Below are positions 11,325-23,289 of a stretch of 64,000 nt of DNA, piece by piece. Source of the stretch: Platanthera guangdongensis (lineage: Eukaryota; Streptophyta; Magnoliopsida; Asparagales; Orchidaceae); assembly GCA_039583875.1 (NCBI GenBank), contig CM077150.1, forward strand, positions 186,996,375-187,060,374. Direction: 5' to 3'. The position numbers and the translations under genes were made by a program. The notes beneath the pieces were generated by a model that saw nothing but the letters and a program-made list of their open reading frames with translations, did not search any database and was not told the origin of the DNA. How positions within the stretch are numbered: position 1 is the first letter of the stretch; every line of letters begins with the position of its first letter.

Positions 11325-11488
11325 TTGAGACATACTAGACACCTAGCAATAAGTTTTGGTTATTGGTACTTAGGCACCGTGATAGTTGGCGGGAAGACGG
11401 CCTATGCGCTCTTAGATACTGGTGCCTCACACTCCTTTGTGTCTGAGGACTTCATTAAGGACATGGAGGGCGTACAATACTTAACTGT
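11325..11488 (+). pseudogene. protease of element A, N-terminal part, interrupted by L
   Basis: An aspartic protease segment carries the catalytic triplet in LLDTGASHSFV, followed by SEDFIKDME. The frame runs into the L insertion at 11494. The rest of the domain resumes after 31164 with a match to the B protease C-terminal part (MPEFDIILGMAWL). B at 38736-39060 shows the uninterrupted order. Confidence 0.8.
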
Positions 11489-11493
11489 CATAG
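11489..11493. repeat. target-site duplication of L, left copy
   Basis: CATAG here and TATAG at 31165-31169 flank L, one mismatch in five, as expected for an old 5-bp integration duplication. Confidence 0.65.
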
Positions 11494-12421
11494 TGATGCT
11501 AAAGATCACGACAGTGAACCGGTCGCACAAGTAATATAAAATGGGCGAGTTTTCCCAAGTATCGATCTCTCAAGGAACACAGTAAGATGGAGTTAATTTC
11601 GAGGAGGACTTGAGATTGAAGTCCTCAAGGTCGGCGGTAACGATGGGGGTTTGATTGTTACGATAAAAATAAAGTAAAAGTCTAAAAACTACTCATATGC
11701 AACGCCGCTATGCGATGCTTCGCTAGGCGGGATGGAAGACTAGTCGGGCCGCTATGCACCAAATCACTAGGCGGATGGGCGAGTAGGCTTGCGGATGAGG
11801 TGGTTAGAATGACAGAATGAGGGCCGTGAACACCTCTTCGCTACGCACGCCACTAGCAATTGCTAGTGCGGCAAGGGTGGATGGTGGTGGATGAAATACG
11901 GCGCACCTCAAGCAACTAAAGCGTAAAATAATACAAAATCACATAGACATGAATCTAATAAAGTTTACATCTAAAGTGCAACAACATCAATATAAATGAA
12001 GTTTTAACACACATATACAACAATAAAGGAAGAACAAGTCAAGAGATCGACCGAATCCAAAGTCTTGCTGAGGATTCACGGTTGGAATCGTCGGGTTGTA
12101 AATACGCGTCCAAGCTCGGTCCTCAACTGCGTCCGGGGTAGAGAAGGCCTGTCACCACCTTCCAATGGCCCGTATTCTTCGTGTCACGATAGCAGACGAA
12201 AGTTGCAAGCTTCCCTTTGCTTGATGGCTATGGCGTTGAAGCTTGAAATGAACCCAAGAAATGATGGAGGAGGCCGAGAGGAAGCTTCGGTTTGGATCTG
12301 GCGGTGAAAGCTTGCCCGGAGCACCTCCCTAGGGTGGAAGATGATGAAAAACAGCAGAGGAGGAAAATGGCGGAGAAATGTCGAGCGATCTAAAGATTCC
12401 GAATTAGGGCGAGACCTGTGA

Positions 12422-12429
12422 TATTTATA
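12422..12429 (-). promoter_or_regulatory. TATA box of L 3' LTR
   Basis: The minus strand reads GTATAAATAT at the downstream edge of the array; the other LTR has the same at 30531-30539. Confidence 0.55.
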
Positions 12430-12444
12430 CAAAGCAGAATTGAA

Positions 12445-12830
12445 CAATGCGCATGATAACGGGCGCACAGCCAGTGGTCGTGCGCACTATGTCCAGTGAT
12501 CGTGCGCACTGGCATGGCAGATTAGGAAGAAGAATTGGGATAATGCGCACGAGCAGTGGCGCACGACCATTGGTCGTGCGCACTAAGTTCAATGGTCGTG
12601 CGATTACCCCAGACAGGACTCCAGGAAAAGAGGAATCAATGCACACGATCAGTGGCGCACGACCATTGGTCGTGCACACTATGACCAGTGGTCGTGCGAT
12701 TGCCCCAGGTTGATTCTGGAAATCAGGGTACATTGCACATGATCTTCGGCGCATCACCAGTGGTCGTGCGCACTATATCCGATGATCGTGCGCAGTATTC
12801 CTGCTTCAAAATGTCCCCGTAACACGCACA
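12445..12830 (-). repeat. inverted-repeat array in L LTR (GGTCGTGCGC arms)
   Basis: Repeated GCGCACGACCA and its inverse TGGTCGTGCGC, several as complete stems around a one-base centre (for example near 12563-12590), plus GATCGTGCGC variants. The second L LTR has the same array at 30545-30905. It lies immediately upstream of the TATA box on the minus strand. Confidence 0.85.
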
Positions 12831-13055
12831 CGACCCCTAAACCCAGCACTGATATGTGCAGATATTCCAGACGAGCACAAAAAGGAGTACAAACAATAAA
12901 AGTACAAAAATACACAACCACAGGCCAAAGTGTGCACTTCCTATGGAAATATAGACAAGATGAAATTTGAACGATGTAGAAATAAAAGTGAAGTGCAAAC
13001 GTGTGAAAACTAGCCTACATGAGTCCGAAAAACCCTATATAAATCGGACTCATCA

Positions 13056-14969
13056 CACCCTCAGAATTAACTGTTTGCGCGTCCCGAGCAAACAAAATCT
13101 AAGCAGATAGGGAAAATTACTAGCTAACAAAGAAATTGAAAACAAAGTACCATGCGAAGTAACATGCTTGCGAGCGTAAAAATACAATAGAGAAAATTTC
13201 TAAGTATGCAGAATAGTTTATATTTTTCACAATGCGTATCAAAATATTATTATTACTCAAAAATAGAATCACAGTGAATCAACCGGTCACACATAGGAAG
13301 AAAGTAGGCAGGCCAATAAGGCGAGCTTTGCCAAAGATCGGGGCTCAGGATCACCTCCAAAGGAATCCACCAATGTCGGGGACCAAACGTTTGCCCGTTC
13401 ACACTCTCTCCACGGCACTAGTTAGACTCAAGCGCAAATCCGTAGGACTTTAGGATAATCACGGGGCATGGGTTACGGTGAGGTAAACAATGATAAAAAG
13501 AAAGGCTATGCACCTAACCCAAATGAGCTAGCCTAAAAAGAATCCAACCGCTAACCACAATATATGCAGGTACACCACACCTCCAGACTTAACTTTTAAC
13601 ATATGGGTGTGTGCACCGCCTACTCCAAATATAGTCACATTTCCAAAATAATTTTCAATTTAAACTTTTTCTTTTCACTTTTTTTTCTTTACAAATATAT
13701 TTCTTTTTTTTCTTCATTTTATTTTCACAATTTAGTAGATATAAACTTGGAAGCACTTCCACATTTTCACAAATAATAACACCACATCACATCCCAACAT
13801 GAAAATATAAAACACTAAACTCGACTTGGGTGTGCGACTAGGATAGGCTATGGGGCTTTGGTGAAAGAAGGTGGAGCTGAATCAAAAGAAGGGTAGGCAC
13901 AATGGGGCTAGCGAGGATATGACGTTAGGAACGGTACAAAGCTCAACCGGGCCAAAATGATGGCCTACATCACGCTTATGCTAGACTAACCAATTTCCCA
14001 TGCTTCAAGAGTAGCTTGGGGCAAGTTCTTAGCCACCAAGAAAGATGATCCTTCCTCCCGACTCGAGCAAAATGAGTCTAGTGATGGCTACACACATTCC
14101 TATACTACCGTTTGATTCACACCGGATTCACCAACTTTTGAGTAGAACAAAAAGATCTTTACGCAAGTAGAAAAGTATAAAACATAAGCATACAGAAAAA
14201 TTAAATCTACTCGAATTTCTACACGAGACGAGAGCAGTTGACTAGAAACACAACGAGGTCAACATTTTACTCTATCTCACAATCCTAAGCCAGCACCATA
14301 ATTTTCCCAAATCTAACGAAGAAATAAGTTTAACTCGTGGCACACTAATCAGCTAAGCACGCACTCAAGTGGGTCCAGTGGTGTGCAGTGCAATGAACTA
14401 GTCTAGATAAAACTATAAAAGCTTATAGTATGCACATAAGATATGCACGTGCAAAAGGTAACAAAACTGGCTCTCCCCCAGACATAAACTAAACTACACA
14501 GCATATGATAGAGAAATTAAAATCATAGAGAGTTAAGGGAAGAGGTTACACAATGCTCAGCCAGTGAGCATACCAGAAGACGCATGAAAAAAAATGAAGT
14601 AGGCCCGCCATACGAAAAATCACAACCCCGCCAATGCGATTTTCCATGAATACCTGCAGGGGTGAGCTCCGCAAAAACAAAACAAAAATATACAAACTAC
14701 AAAGAAATACTACAACTAAATAGACATGAAAAACAAATACAGAAAATAAAAGATAAATACTGGGGTTATTGTCATCCCAACACGACTTATTCGGCTACGA
14801 AAAGGTTCTAGCTAATGGGCCTATGAAAAGAAAAATGCACAGATAACTGTTCCATTATCCGTTGCGGTAACGGGTACCAATATGGTGATAAAATAGTTAC
14901 CCCTCTACTTAAATAGTAATACCTGCCCAACACAGGTAGAGGAAATATGAAGTAAGAAGAGAAGGAGCG
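13056..14969 (-). mobile_element. L internal region, non-coding part
   Basis: This ~1.9 kb joins the L 3' LTR to its acidic ORF. I find no RT, integrase, protease or long open frame on either strand. The minus-strand sequence just before the LTR is CTGAGGGTG, a short purine-rich tract suited to second-strand priming. It is AT-rich and otherwise featureless, with a T-rich run at about 13668-13715. Confidence 0.6.
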
Positions 14970-15725
14970 CTAGTCCTCACTCTTCTCACCATAAAATGAA
15001 TCCTTGCCCAGCAAAGTATCGTCTACTACAGGGAGAAGGCAGGAGGAGAAAGCAATCAATGGAGCTTTCTCAACAGAGGAGGAATCAACCTCCTCGCGAG
15101 AGAGGATGCTACCATCAATGACTCGAGCTGAAAGCTCCAAGTCCTCCTGAAGCTCCTGCGAAGACTCAACCCGCCCAGACTCAGATAAAGAAGGAGGATC
15201 AAGAAATAAAGGAGAAGAAGAACTAAAATAATCAGAAATAGGGGGAGTGGTCCCGGTCTCACTCCTAGCATGATCCCGACATAGATCATCGACGACGTCA
15301 TATGAGTCATGGCGAGGGGAATCCGCGAGCTCGAGGTCCTCGTTGGTGGTTTGGACCTCCTCATCCATCAAGGAAATGGAAACCTCCTCAACAAAGAGGA
15401 TCTCCTCATCAACACACCTCGGTGCGTCCACATGTTCCAAGACATAGTACTTTCCATTAATGAAAATAATATCCTCGTCAAACATGGGCACATCATCAGG
15501 CTTAGAATCACAATCCGGCCGAACATGATCAACCGACTCACTAAAAATAGGGATAGATAATTCTTGCAAAGAAGGCGGAGTAACAACAGCATTAGAGAAA
15601 ATATGTGCGGGTTCCTCCGGGGGTGAATCAATAAGAGGGGAAGAGTGCATGGGGAGAGACGGCGCCACATTATCGTCACACCGATCAGTAGAAAGTCTGA
15701 TGGGCATATCTACAGCAGTCCCCAT
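14970..15725 (-). CDS. acidic ORF of L, function unknown
   Basis: 251 codons open from an ATG at 15725. The product is very rich in Asp, Glu and Ser, with repeated EEV and DDV clusters, and I recognise no domain. The frame differs from that of the two-knuckle ORF, which runs through 15814-15752 and stops at 15750-15740, so the two are either separate or split by a frameshift. It is the only other open frame in L. Possible roles are a Gag portion or a relic; I cannot decide. Confidence 0.45.
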   Translation of the reverse strand: MGTAVDMPIRLSTDRCDDNVAPSLPMHSSPLIDSPPEEPAHIFSNAVVTPPSLQELSIPIFSESVDHVRPDCDSKPDDVPMFDEDIIFINGKYYVLEHVDAPRCVDEEILFVEEVSISLMDEEVQTTNEDLELADSPRHDSYDVVDDLCRDHARSETGTTPPISDYFSSSSPLFLDPPSLSESGRVESSQELQEDLELSARVIDGSILSREEVDSSSVEKAPLIAFSSCLLPVVDDTLLGKDSFYGEKSED

Positions 15726-15814
15726 AGATAAGGTGGTGCTGCGAATATATCATCAGAATTAGAAGGGGCAGCCATTTGAGAGGGTGATAGAGTGAATCGG
15801 AAACCCGGTTCATC

Positions 15815-15819
15815 ATCCT
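15815..15819. repeat. target-site duplication of F, left copy
   Basis: ATCCT here is identical to ATCCT at 29043-29047, immediately outside both F LTRs: a perfect 5-bp duplication. Confidence 0.95.
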
Positions 15820-15962
15820 TGTTGGGTACATTGGTCAAATGTACCTGATTTGAAGAAGCCTCACCCAACTCAATGATATACATCATAATGTATTTGATGT
15901 ATGTTGAGTTTACTTGTGCAGGTTAAGAAATCACTGGACTGAAGCAAAAAGTTTCTAAGTCC

Positions 15963-16905
15963 ATGTGTCGACACCCAGAGGGAAAGTGTCGACAATTAAG
16001 TAGACTTGTGTCGACACCCAGACAAGCAGTGTCGACACTTGGAGTCATTCTATCGACACCTGGGATGCAGAGTCGACACCCAGACAAGCAGTGTCGACAC
16101 TTGGAGTCATTGTGTCGACACCTGGGATGCAGAGTCGACACCAGACAGAAAGTGTCGACACTTGGAGCTGTGTCGACACTCAGTGAAGAAAAGTGCAGAC
16201 AGAAAGTGTCGACACAAGGAGCTATGTCGACACCCAGTAAAGCTGTGTCTACACCAGAAAGTGTCAACACTTGGAGCTGTGTCGACACTCTGTAAAAGTC
16301 TGCAGAGACTAAGTTAAAGTTTCGACACTCAGAACAATGTGTCGACACTCAACAGAAGAGTCAGCACTTGAAGTATGTGTCGACACCCAGCACAATGTGT
16401 CGACACTTAGCTAAAGACTCTACACTTGAAGAAAGTGTCGACACAAGGAGCTGTGTCGACACTTAGCAAAGATCAGAAAGATCAACAAAATTATTCTAAG
16501 TACAAGTGTCGACACTAAGGGAATGTGTCGACACTCAGCTGAAGTCTCAACAAGAAGAAGGTGTGTCGACACAAGGAGCTGTGTCGACACTCAGCAAGTA
16601 TCAACATAGAAGACTATGTGTCGACACCAAGAAGTAGTGTCGACACTTAACAGATTCAACACAAGAAGTTGTGTCGACACAAAGGTGATGTGTCGACACT
16701 TAGAAGAATTCAGCAAAAGCTAGAAGATCAAGTACTTGTGTCGACACTCAATTTCAGTGTCGACACCTGAAGAAGAATCTGTGTCGAGACATACAAGGAG
16801 TTGTGTCGACACCTTGTAGACTTGTGTCGACACTTACACAGCATGTGTCGACACTTGGTCTATAAGTGTCGACACTTAAAGACAGAAAGTCTCGACACTT
16901 TCAGA
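15963..16905 (+). repeat. GTGTCGACAC palindrome array in F 5' LTR
   Basis: I count about 28 exact copies of the perfect 10-base palindrome GTGTCGACAC and about ten one- or two-base variants (such as GTGTCAACAC, GTGTCTACAC). Spacing is irregular at about 15-60 bases, often flanked by CACTTGGAGC or CACTCAG. A given 10-mer is expected about once per million bases in random DNA. Confidence 0.97.
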
Positions 16906-17031
16906 CAGTTAGAGATTTTCAAGAAATGACTGGATGACTTGACAGCTGCCGTTACAGCCGATCTACAGCACCTGTCAGAGATATCAGAAGTCAGTTATGG
17001 ACCGGACCAGCCGGTTACCATGAAGAAGGCC

Positions 17032-17040
17032 TATAAATAG
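17032..17040 (+). promoter_or_regulatory. TATA box of F 5' LTR
   Basis: TATAAATAG about 130 bases downstream of the array. The internal promoter of F at 23668 carries the identical 9-mer. Confidence 0.8.
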
Positions 17041-17933
17041 GCACCTTTAGTTTACAGAAAAACAGAAGTTCAAGAGTGGTTCAGATTGATCATATTGCTG
17101 AAGAACAAGTTATCAAAGTGGTACCAAGAGTATCAACACAAGAAGATCTTGCAGTCCAAGTGCAGATCTAAGAAGTTGGAGAGAGAGGGCTCCATCCAAG
17201 AAATCAGCCTCTGGAACTAGGCTGAGAAGAAGGATTCAGATTCATTCTGGATCTTAAGTGGCAGAGGTCAAGGAACTACTGCAGGAGGATTCAGTCTTAT
17301 TCAGTTCTACTCAAGAAGCTTTGAAGAAAGCTAAGTCAGATTGAATCCAGCTGAGTTCTTCCAAGAACTCATCAAGAAACTCTCAACTCCCCTCTTTTAT
17401 TTCTGAGTTATTGAGTTAGTATTTGTAATATATTTTTAACTTGTAGGATCCTTTGGATCTGAGTGAATTGTAAGCCTATAATTATAAAGGCTGAGGGTAG
17501 GGCTTGAGAGCCTGAGTGTAGGAGATTGAGATCTCTGAGTGTAGGCCTTGGTTGGCTGAGTGTAGGCCTTGGTTGGCTGAGTGTAGGCCTTGATTGGCTG
17601 AGTGTAGGCTTTGGGATAAAGCTGAGTTGTAAGGCTTTGGGCCTGAGGTGTAGGAACCAATTTGGGTTCTGAGACAGTGGAGGAGTTTGGCCGAATCTAG
17701 TACACTGCTAGATAGGCGAAGGGGGAAAGTGGATGTACCCATATCTTGGGGAACCACTATAAACCACTGTGTATGCTGTACTGTACTGTGGTGTGATTAT
17801 TGCTGTGTTTGCTGTGATAGAATAAGTTAGAAAGCTGTGTTAGAAACTGTTGGCTGCCATTAAAGTTTAAAAAGGATTAGGTCACCTATTCACCCCCCCC
17901 CCCTCTAGGTGTTTAGGTACCATATCTTTCAAG

Positions 17934-17945
17934 TGGTATCAGAGC
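17934..17945 (+). promoter_or_regulatory. primer binding site of F (initiator Met-tRNA)
   Basis: TGGTATCAGAGC two bases after the LTR end is the standard plant Copia primer site, complementary to the 3' end of initiator Met-tRNA. Confidence 0.95.
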
Positions 17946-18045
17946 CAGGTTCCTCAAAAAGGACTAACAGTCTGAGGAGATCCTGTTTGGCAGATTCAGT
18001 GTAAGGCAAAACACAGATTCAAGAAATTCAAGAAAATCAAGAAAC

Positions 18046-20088
18046 ATGGGTTCCTCTGAGAATCACAAGGAATTGGGTTCCATGAAATTACCCATATGCA
18101 GGAAAGAGATCTTTGGGATCTGGAAGGAAAGGGTAAGGCTGTTTATGGAGGCCTCAGACCCTAGAATCTACATCACAGTAAAGGAAGGGCCTTATGTGCC
18201 CATGAAGATTTCAGTTTTAGATGCAAATCAGAGAACTCCAAAGGATTTCTCTGAGATGACTAAGGATGAGATTGTCCTAGCCACAATGGACAAGAGGGCA
18301 CAAAACATTATAGTGTAGTGCCATAGATGATGCAACATTTCAGAATCTTATACACTGTAAGACAGCCAAGGAGATGTGGGACACTCTTATAGTGTATATG
18401 GAAGGATCTGAAGAAGTGAGACAAGATAGAAAATCCTTGCTAAATCAGGAGTATGAGAGCTTTAGACAAGGAAAAGGTGATAGCATAACTGAGTGCTACA
18501 AGAAGTTCTACAGAATAGTTAATGAACTCATGTCTTATGGAAGAGAGTTCAGTAACTATGAACTAAATGATAAGTTCCTAAGGTCCCTAACCAAAGATTG
18601 GGACACAAAGATCTGTGCCATTAGAGAAATGGCTATGTTGGGGGAAATCCCTCCTCCTACACTGTTTGGTAAGTTATTGTCATATGAAATGCAATTGACA
18701 GAGAGGAAGGAGGAGGAGAAATCAACAAGAATTGAACACAAGGAAAGATCAGTTGCTTTCAAGACAGAAGTTCCCAGAAAGTGCAGGAATAAGTCATCAA
18801 CTCCACCTCCAGAGGTAGTTGAATCAGAGTCAGATGAAACAGTCAGCACCAAGTCAGAAAGCAGTGAAAGTGATGAAGACTTTGCTGCTTTCACTAGACA
18901 CTTTCAGAAGTTTTTGAAAAAGAAATAGTGGAGGTCAAGGCCTTCTACATCACATGGAAAGGAAGACTCTTATCAGAAAAAGAGGTCTTCAAAGAATGAC
19001 AAGAAAAGGACAAAATCTAGCAAGGCAACTAGTTCAAAGATAGTGTGCTATTGCTGCAATAGACAGGGCCATGTTATTGCAGATTGTCCTGAAAAGAGAA
19101 AGAATCTGGTGACAGGAAAAAGACTCATTTCAAAGGCAAGAAAGAGAAGTCTTTTGTAGCCAAGAAAGAGAAGACTCTATCAGATATTTCTTCTTCAGAA
19201 TCTGAGTCTGATGCTGAAGCCTACATAGGGCTGTTTGCTGAAGAAGAAGAGGAAGAATTCATGCAGATCATGGAGTCTATTTATGAACAAGAAGACAGTC
19301 AATGCCAAGGGCTAATGGCTTTGACAGAGAGTGCCAAAATCCTGGAGCAGCCAGGACCCAGTCAGGTACAAAGTTCAAGTTTAAATTCAGTTTCTTGTTC
19401 TAGTTCAGATTCAGATTCTTCTTCATCAAGTGATGAGAATGTATCTGAGTCTGAGGATGATATTCATCAGCTTATAGATGAATATAAGGTGCTGTTGCAG
19501 GCTTACAAGAAAAGCAAGACCCTAGCCAAAAGTCAGGCAAAGGAAATTGCTATTCTTAAAGCTGCAGCAACAGATTTTGAGAAGTCTTTTGATCAAAAAC
19601 TGAATGAGATAGCCAGGTTGAAGCACATAACAGTGATTCAAATGGGTACTATATCATTTAAAAATGATCAAATCAAGAGTCTGGAGATCAATCTTCAGAA
19701 AGAGAGAGAGCTTGTTGCTAGGTTTTCTAAACCTAAGTCAGTGTTACCTTTAATTGATGAATTTGTTCATCATAAAGGCAAGGCTGGACTGGGCTTTATT
19801 AGACCTGCAGGGACTGAGCAGTCCAAGTCTAAGTCCAAGGGCAAAGCCCCAACATTCAACAAGTCTGCTGTAGATAAGACAGCAAAGGCTGTACCTAAGC
19901 AAAGGTACAATAAGTTTGAATGTTGGTGTTGTGGCAAAGTTGGCCATTTTGCAGTGGACTGTTGTCACAATGCTAGTGCCAAAGTGAGTACCAAACTACC
20001 TGTTGGAAAGCCAGTGGGTAGCTTTGTCAAATTGCAGACTAACAAGTACCAAGGACCCAAGAATTCTTTGGGTTCTAAGGTTCATTAA
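18046..20088 (+). pseudogene. gag: gag of element F, two zinc knuckles, frameshifted
   Basis: Starts at ATG 18046 (MGSSENHKELGS). The first frame ends at a TAG at 18316-18318, caused by what looks like one extra base; the frame shifts and the capsid part continues at 18374-18928 (MWDTLIVYMEG, SLTKDWDTKI), a Copia-type gag domain. A CCHC knuckle, CYCCNRQGHVIADC, follows near 19050. Another frame change near 19100 leads to 19261-20088, a Ser-rich and coiled-coil-like stretch ending in a second knuckle, CWCCGKVGHFAVDC. Gag would form the particle and package RNA. The last segment and pol share a frame and are separated only by a TAA at 20086-20088. This copy cannot make full Gag without frameshifts. 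Confidence 0.85.
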
Positions 20089-23000
20089 TCTGTTTTGCAG
20101 GTGAGTCCAAGTGGCCATACCCCAACATGGTACTTGGACAGTGGATGTTCCAGACATATGACTGGAACTAGAAGATTACTAAAGGACTACATTCCAGTAA
20201 AAGATGGTCCAAAAGTAACCTTTGGTGGTTCTGAAAAAGGAATCATCAAAGGATTTGGTAACATTTCTACAAACTTAGTTACCATTACTCAAGTGGCTTA
20301 TGTTAAAGTGTTGAAACACAACCTAATAACTATAAGTCAATTAAGTGATGTAGGGTATGACATCTCATTTGTTAAAAATGGTTGTCATATCAAGAGGTCA
20401 AGTGATCAAGAGATCATTTTGACAGGTTATAGGAAGAGGAATGTCTACTGCCTAGACATTATGGTTGAGAACAATGGTTCTCCAGTTTGTCTTGTAGCTG
20501 ATGAGACAGTCTCTCATTGTGTCAAATGGCACAAGAGGCTTGCCCATCTTAACTACAAGACTATTAGCAAACTCTTTAGCAAAGAGTTAGTGAGGAATGG
20601 TCCTCAAGTTAAGTGTGTTAAAGATGGTATTTGCTCAGCTTGTCAAAAGGGCAAGCAGACTAAATCCACCTTTAGAAGCATAGAAAACAAAGATGCTGTG
20701 AGGTGTTTATACCTCTTGCATATGGATCTCTTTGGTCCAATGCCAGTTCACAGCTTAGGTAGGAAGGTCTATACTTTTGTAGTTGTAGATGACTACTCAA
20801 GGTTTTCCTGGGTGTTCTTCTTAAGACAGAAATCTGAAACACCTATTGTCTTCCATAACTTTGTCAAGCAAATTCAGAATGAACTAAATAGTACAGTGGT
20901 CAAAATTAGAAGTGGCCATGGTACTGAATTTCAGCCTGATAGCATGACAAAACTGTGTGAAGACTTTGGGATATTTCAAGAATTCTCTTCACCTAGAACA
21001 CCTCAGCAAAATGGCATTGCTGAGAGGAAGAATAGAACCTTGATAGAGGCTGGTAGGACCCTACTAAGTGATACATCACTGCCAGAATATTTCTGGGCTG
21101 AAGCAGTTAATACTGCATGCCATGTTATAAATAGGGCTACCATCACTAAAAGGCTAAACAAGACCCCCTATGAAGTTGTGAAAGGCAGGAAACCAAACCT
21201 ATCCTATTTTAGGATCTTTGGTTGTAAATGCTTCATACTTAACAATGGAAAGTCTTACTTAACTAAGTTTGCTGCCAAGTCCCAAGAGGGAATTTTTGTT
21301 GGGTACAGCAATAATAGTAAGGCTTATAGAGTCTACAACTTGACTACACAAGTTGTAGAAGAATCAGTGCATGTAGTTTTTGATGAGACTAAACTTATTA
21401 ATAATGAGTTGTCTAGCAGTGTATGCAGCCCCACAGGTTTGACAAAGAAAATGGACAAGCTTACTATAGAAGAAGTGCCTGCTGCAAGACAGCAAGTAGA
21501 AGAAAGTAGCTGTTGTCCAGGGGGAGAACTACATGTGCCAATTGCTGAAGAAATACAAGGAATACAGCATGATGCAGATGCTGAAGTGGTTCAACCAGAA
21601 GTTAGGATGCCTCCAGCCCACAGGCATCTTAGAGATCATCCAGTAGAGCTGATTATTGGAGATCCAAGACAAGGAGTTCAAACCAGGAGTAGAAACATGA
21701 ATGCAGCAATCTATTCCAGCTTTCTGTCACAAGTTGAACCTAAGAAGTTTGAAGAAGCAATACAAGATCCACAATGGACTGAAGCAATGCAAGAAGAGCT
21801 TAATCAGTTCAAGAGGTGCAAGGTCTGGGAACTTGTTCCTAAACCTAAAGACCACAATATAATAGGAACTAAGTGGATCTACAGGAATAAGATGGATGAA
21901 CAAGGGGTCATCATTAAGAATAAGGCTAGACTGGTTGCTAAAGGATATAGGCAAGAAGAAGGTATTGATTTTGATCAAACCTTTGCTCCAGTAGCCAGAC
22001 TGGAAGCCATAAGGATGTTCTTGGCCTATGCAACCTATCAAGGATTCAAGGTTTACCAAATGGATGTCAAGTCAGCATTCCTAAATGGTAATCTTAAAGA
22101 AGAAGTCTATGTGGAGCAGCCTTCAGGTTTTGTTGATCCAACTCTACCTCATCATGTCTATAGACTTAGGAAAGCTTTATATGGGTTAAAGCAAGCCCCT
22201 AGGGCTTGGTATGAAACCCTATCTAGTTTCCTCATTGAGAACAAGTTCTCAAGGGGGAAAATAGATAAGACTCTATTCCTTAGGGAATCTAGAGGCAAAG
22301 TTATACTAGTCCAAATATATGTAGATGACATTATATTTGGGTCTACTGAAAGCAGCCTTTGCAAAAAGTTTGCAAAACTTATGCAAGGTCAGTTTGAGAT
22401 GAGTAGTATGGGAGAGCTGAAGTTTTTCTTGGGTCTCCAAGTTAAACAGACTGAGAGTGGTTTGTCCATTTGTCAGTCAAAGTTCACCCTAGAACTCATA
22501 AGGAAATATGGTATGGATTCATCCAGTACCATGAAGACTCCTATGGGGTCAAGTATGTCTCTTAGCAAGGATGATGCAGGGAAACCTGTAGATGAAACCT
22601 TGTATAGAGGGATAGTTGGCTCCCTATTATACTTGACTGCTAGTAGACCTGACATCATGTATGCTACATGTGTTTGTGCCAGGTATCAAGCCTGCCCTAA
22701 AGAGTCTCATTTGACAGCAGTCAAAAGAATATTGAGATATCTAAAGGGCACTCCCTATCTAGGCCTCTGGTACCCTAGGAATGGAGATTTTGATCTAACA
22801 GGTTATTCAGATGCAGACTTTGCAGGATGCAAAGAAGATAGAAAAAGCACTACTGGAACCTGTCAATTCCTAGGTGGGAGACTAATTTCATGGAGTAGCA
22901 AAAAGCAAACCAGTGTGGCTATCTCCACAGCAGAGTCAGAGTATGTGGCTGCAGGAAGTTGCTGTGCTCAACTTCTGTGGATTCAACATCAGCTAGAGGA

Positions 23001-23262
23001 CTATGGATTTCAGGTAAGTAGAACTCCACTTTTCTGTGATTCTACAAGTGCTATTTCAATAGCTAATAACCCTGTATCACATAGTAGAACTAAACATATT
23101 GAAATTAAATATCATTTTCTTAGGGAGCATGTAGAAAGAGAAGATATTTTACTTGAATATGTTAAAACTGATAATCAAATAGCTGATATGTTTACTAAGC
23201 CCCTAGAAGAAGCTAAGTTCAATAGATTCAAAATTGAACTAGGAATGATAAACTTAGAATAA
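20089..23262 (+). CDS. pol: Pol polyprotein of Copia element F: PR, INT, RT, RNase H
   Basis: Open for 1055 codons counted from 20095 and no ATG at the start, so expression through the TAA at 20086 (readthrough) or from spliced RNA is likely. Copia order is visible. Protease: [13 protein letters not shown], catalytic D15-S16-G17. Integrase: [10 protein letters not shown] with CSACQKG zinc site, then catalytic HMDLFGP and [13 protein letters not shown]; the expected second Asp, in IRSDHGTEF, is Gly here (residue 274, codon GGC at 20914). [30 protein letters not shown] and YVDDIIFG (YVDD at residues 742-745). RNase [21 protein letters not shown] and [13 protein letters not shown]. The reading frame is intact, but the Gly-274 change predicts an inactive integrase. 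Confidence 0.95.
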   Translation, partial: SVLQVSPSGHTPTWYLDSGCSRHMTGTRRLLKDYIPVKDGPKVTFGGSEKGIIKGFGNISTNLVTITQVAYVKVLKHNLITISQLSDVGYDISFVKNGCHIKRSSDQEIILTGYRKRNVYCLDIMVENNGSPVCLVADETVSHCVKWHKRLAHLNYKTISKLFSKELVRNGPQVKCVKDGICSACQKGKQTKSTFRSIENKDAVRCLYLLHMDLFGPMPVHSLGRKVYTFVVVDDYSRFSWVFFLRQKSETPIVFHNFVKQIQNELNSTVVKIRSGHGTEFQPDSMTKLCEDFGIFQEFSSPRTPQQNGIAERKNRTLIEAGRTLLSDTSLPEYFWAEAVNTACHVINRATITKRLNKTPYEVVKGRKPNLSYFRIFGCKCFILNNGKSYLTKFAAKSQEGIFVGYSNNSKAYRVYNLTTQVVEESVHVVFDETKLINNELSSSVCSPTGLTKKMDKLTIEEVPAARQQVEESSCCPGGELHVPIAEEIQGIQHDADAEVVQPEVRMPPAHRHLRDHPVELIIGDPRQGVQTRSRNMNAAIYSSFLSQVEPKKFEEAIQDPQWTEAMQEELNQFKRCKVWELVPKPKDHNIIGTKWIYRNKMDEQGVIIKNKARLVAKGYRQEEGIDFDQTFAPVARLEAIRMFLAYATYQGFKVYQMDVKSAFLNGNLKEEVYVEQPSGFVDPTLPHHVYRLRKALYGLKQAPRAWYETLSSFLIENKFSRGKIDKTLFLRESRGKVILVQIYVDDIIFGSTESSLCKKFAKLMQGQFEMSSMGELKFFLGLQVKQTESGLSICQSKFTLELIRKYGMDSSSTMKTPMGSSMSLSKDDAGKPVDETLYRGIVGSLLYLTASRPDIMYATCVCARYQACPKESHLTAVKRILRYLKGTPYLGLWYPRNGDFDLTGYSDADFAGCKEDRKSTTGTCQFLGGRLISWSSKKQTSVAISTAESEYVAAGSCCAQLLWIQHQLEDYGFQVSRTPLFCDSTSAISIANNPVSHSRTKHIEIKYHFLREHVEREDILLEYVKTDNQIADMFTKPLEEAKFNRFKIELGMINLE

Positions 23263-23289
23263 GTTTACAGAATTAAATTTGGCTAAGTA

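Larger units (their letters stand above)
11494..13055 (-). mobile_element. 3' LTR of non-autonomous element L
   Basis: Near-identical to 29600-31164 (1562 and 1565 bp). On the minus strand it starts TGATGAGTCC and ends AGCATCA, so the ends are TGATG...CATCA. It carries a palindrome array (12445-12830) and then a TATA box (12422-12429, minus strand). L is minus strand because the primer site lies beside the 29600 copy. The L internal region resumes at 13056. Confidence 0.88.
15820..17931 (+). mobile_element. 5' LTR of SIRE-type Copia element F
   Basis: Begins TGTTGGGTACATTGG at 15820 and ends ATCTTTCA at 17931, 2112 bp. It is almost identical to 26917-29042, which points to a recent insertion. 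U3 holds a GTGTCGACAC array (15963-16905), followed by TATAAATAG at 17032. The U5 part has a tandem CTGAGTGTAGGCCTTG repeat (about 17537-17620) and a poly-C tract near the end (17891-17903). No gene is seen; open frames in the array come from its repeat structure. Confidence 0.97.

Noticed and set aside
15963..16905. GTGTCGACAC array as a CRISPR-like or satellite array
   Set aside because: The repeat is only 10 bases with irregular spacers of 15-60 bases, it lies inside an LTR, and the same motif occurs before the third ORF. The DNA is plant nuclear.
20089..20097. TTG at 20095 as the true start of F Pol
   Set aside because: There is no ATG, and the upstream gag is in the same frame after one stop, so readthrough or splicing is more plausible.
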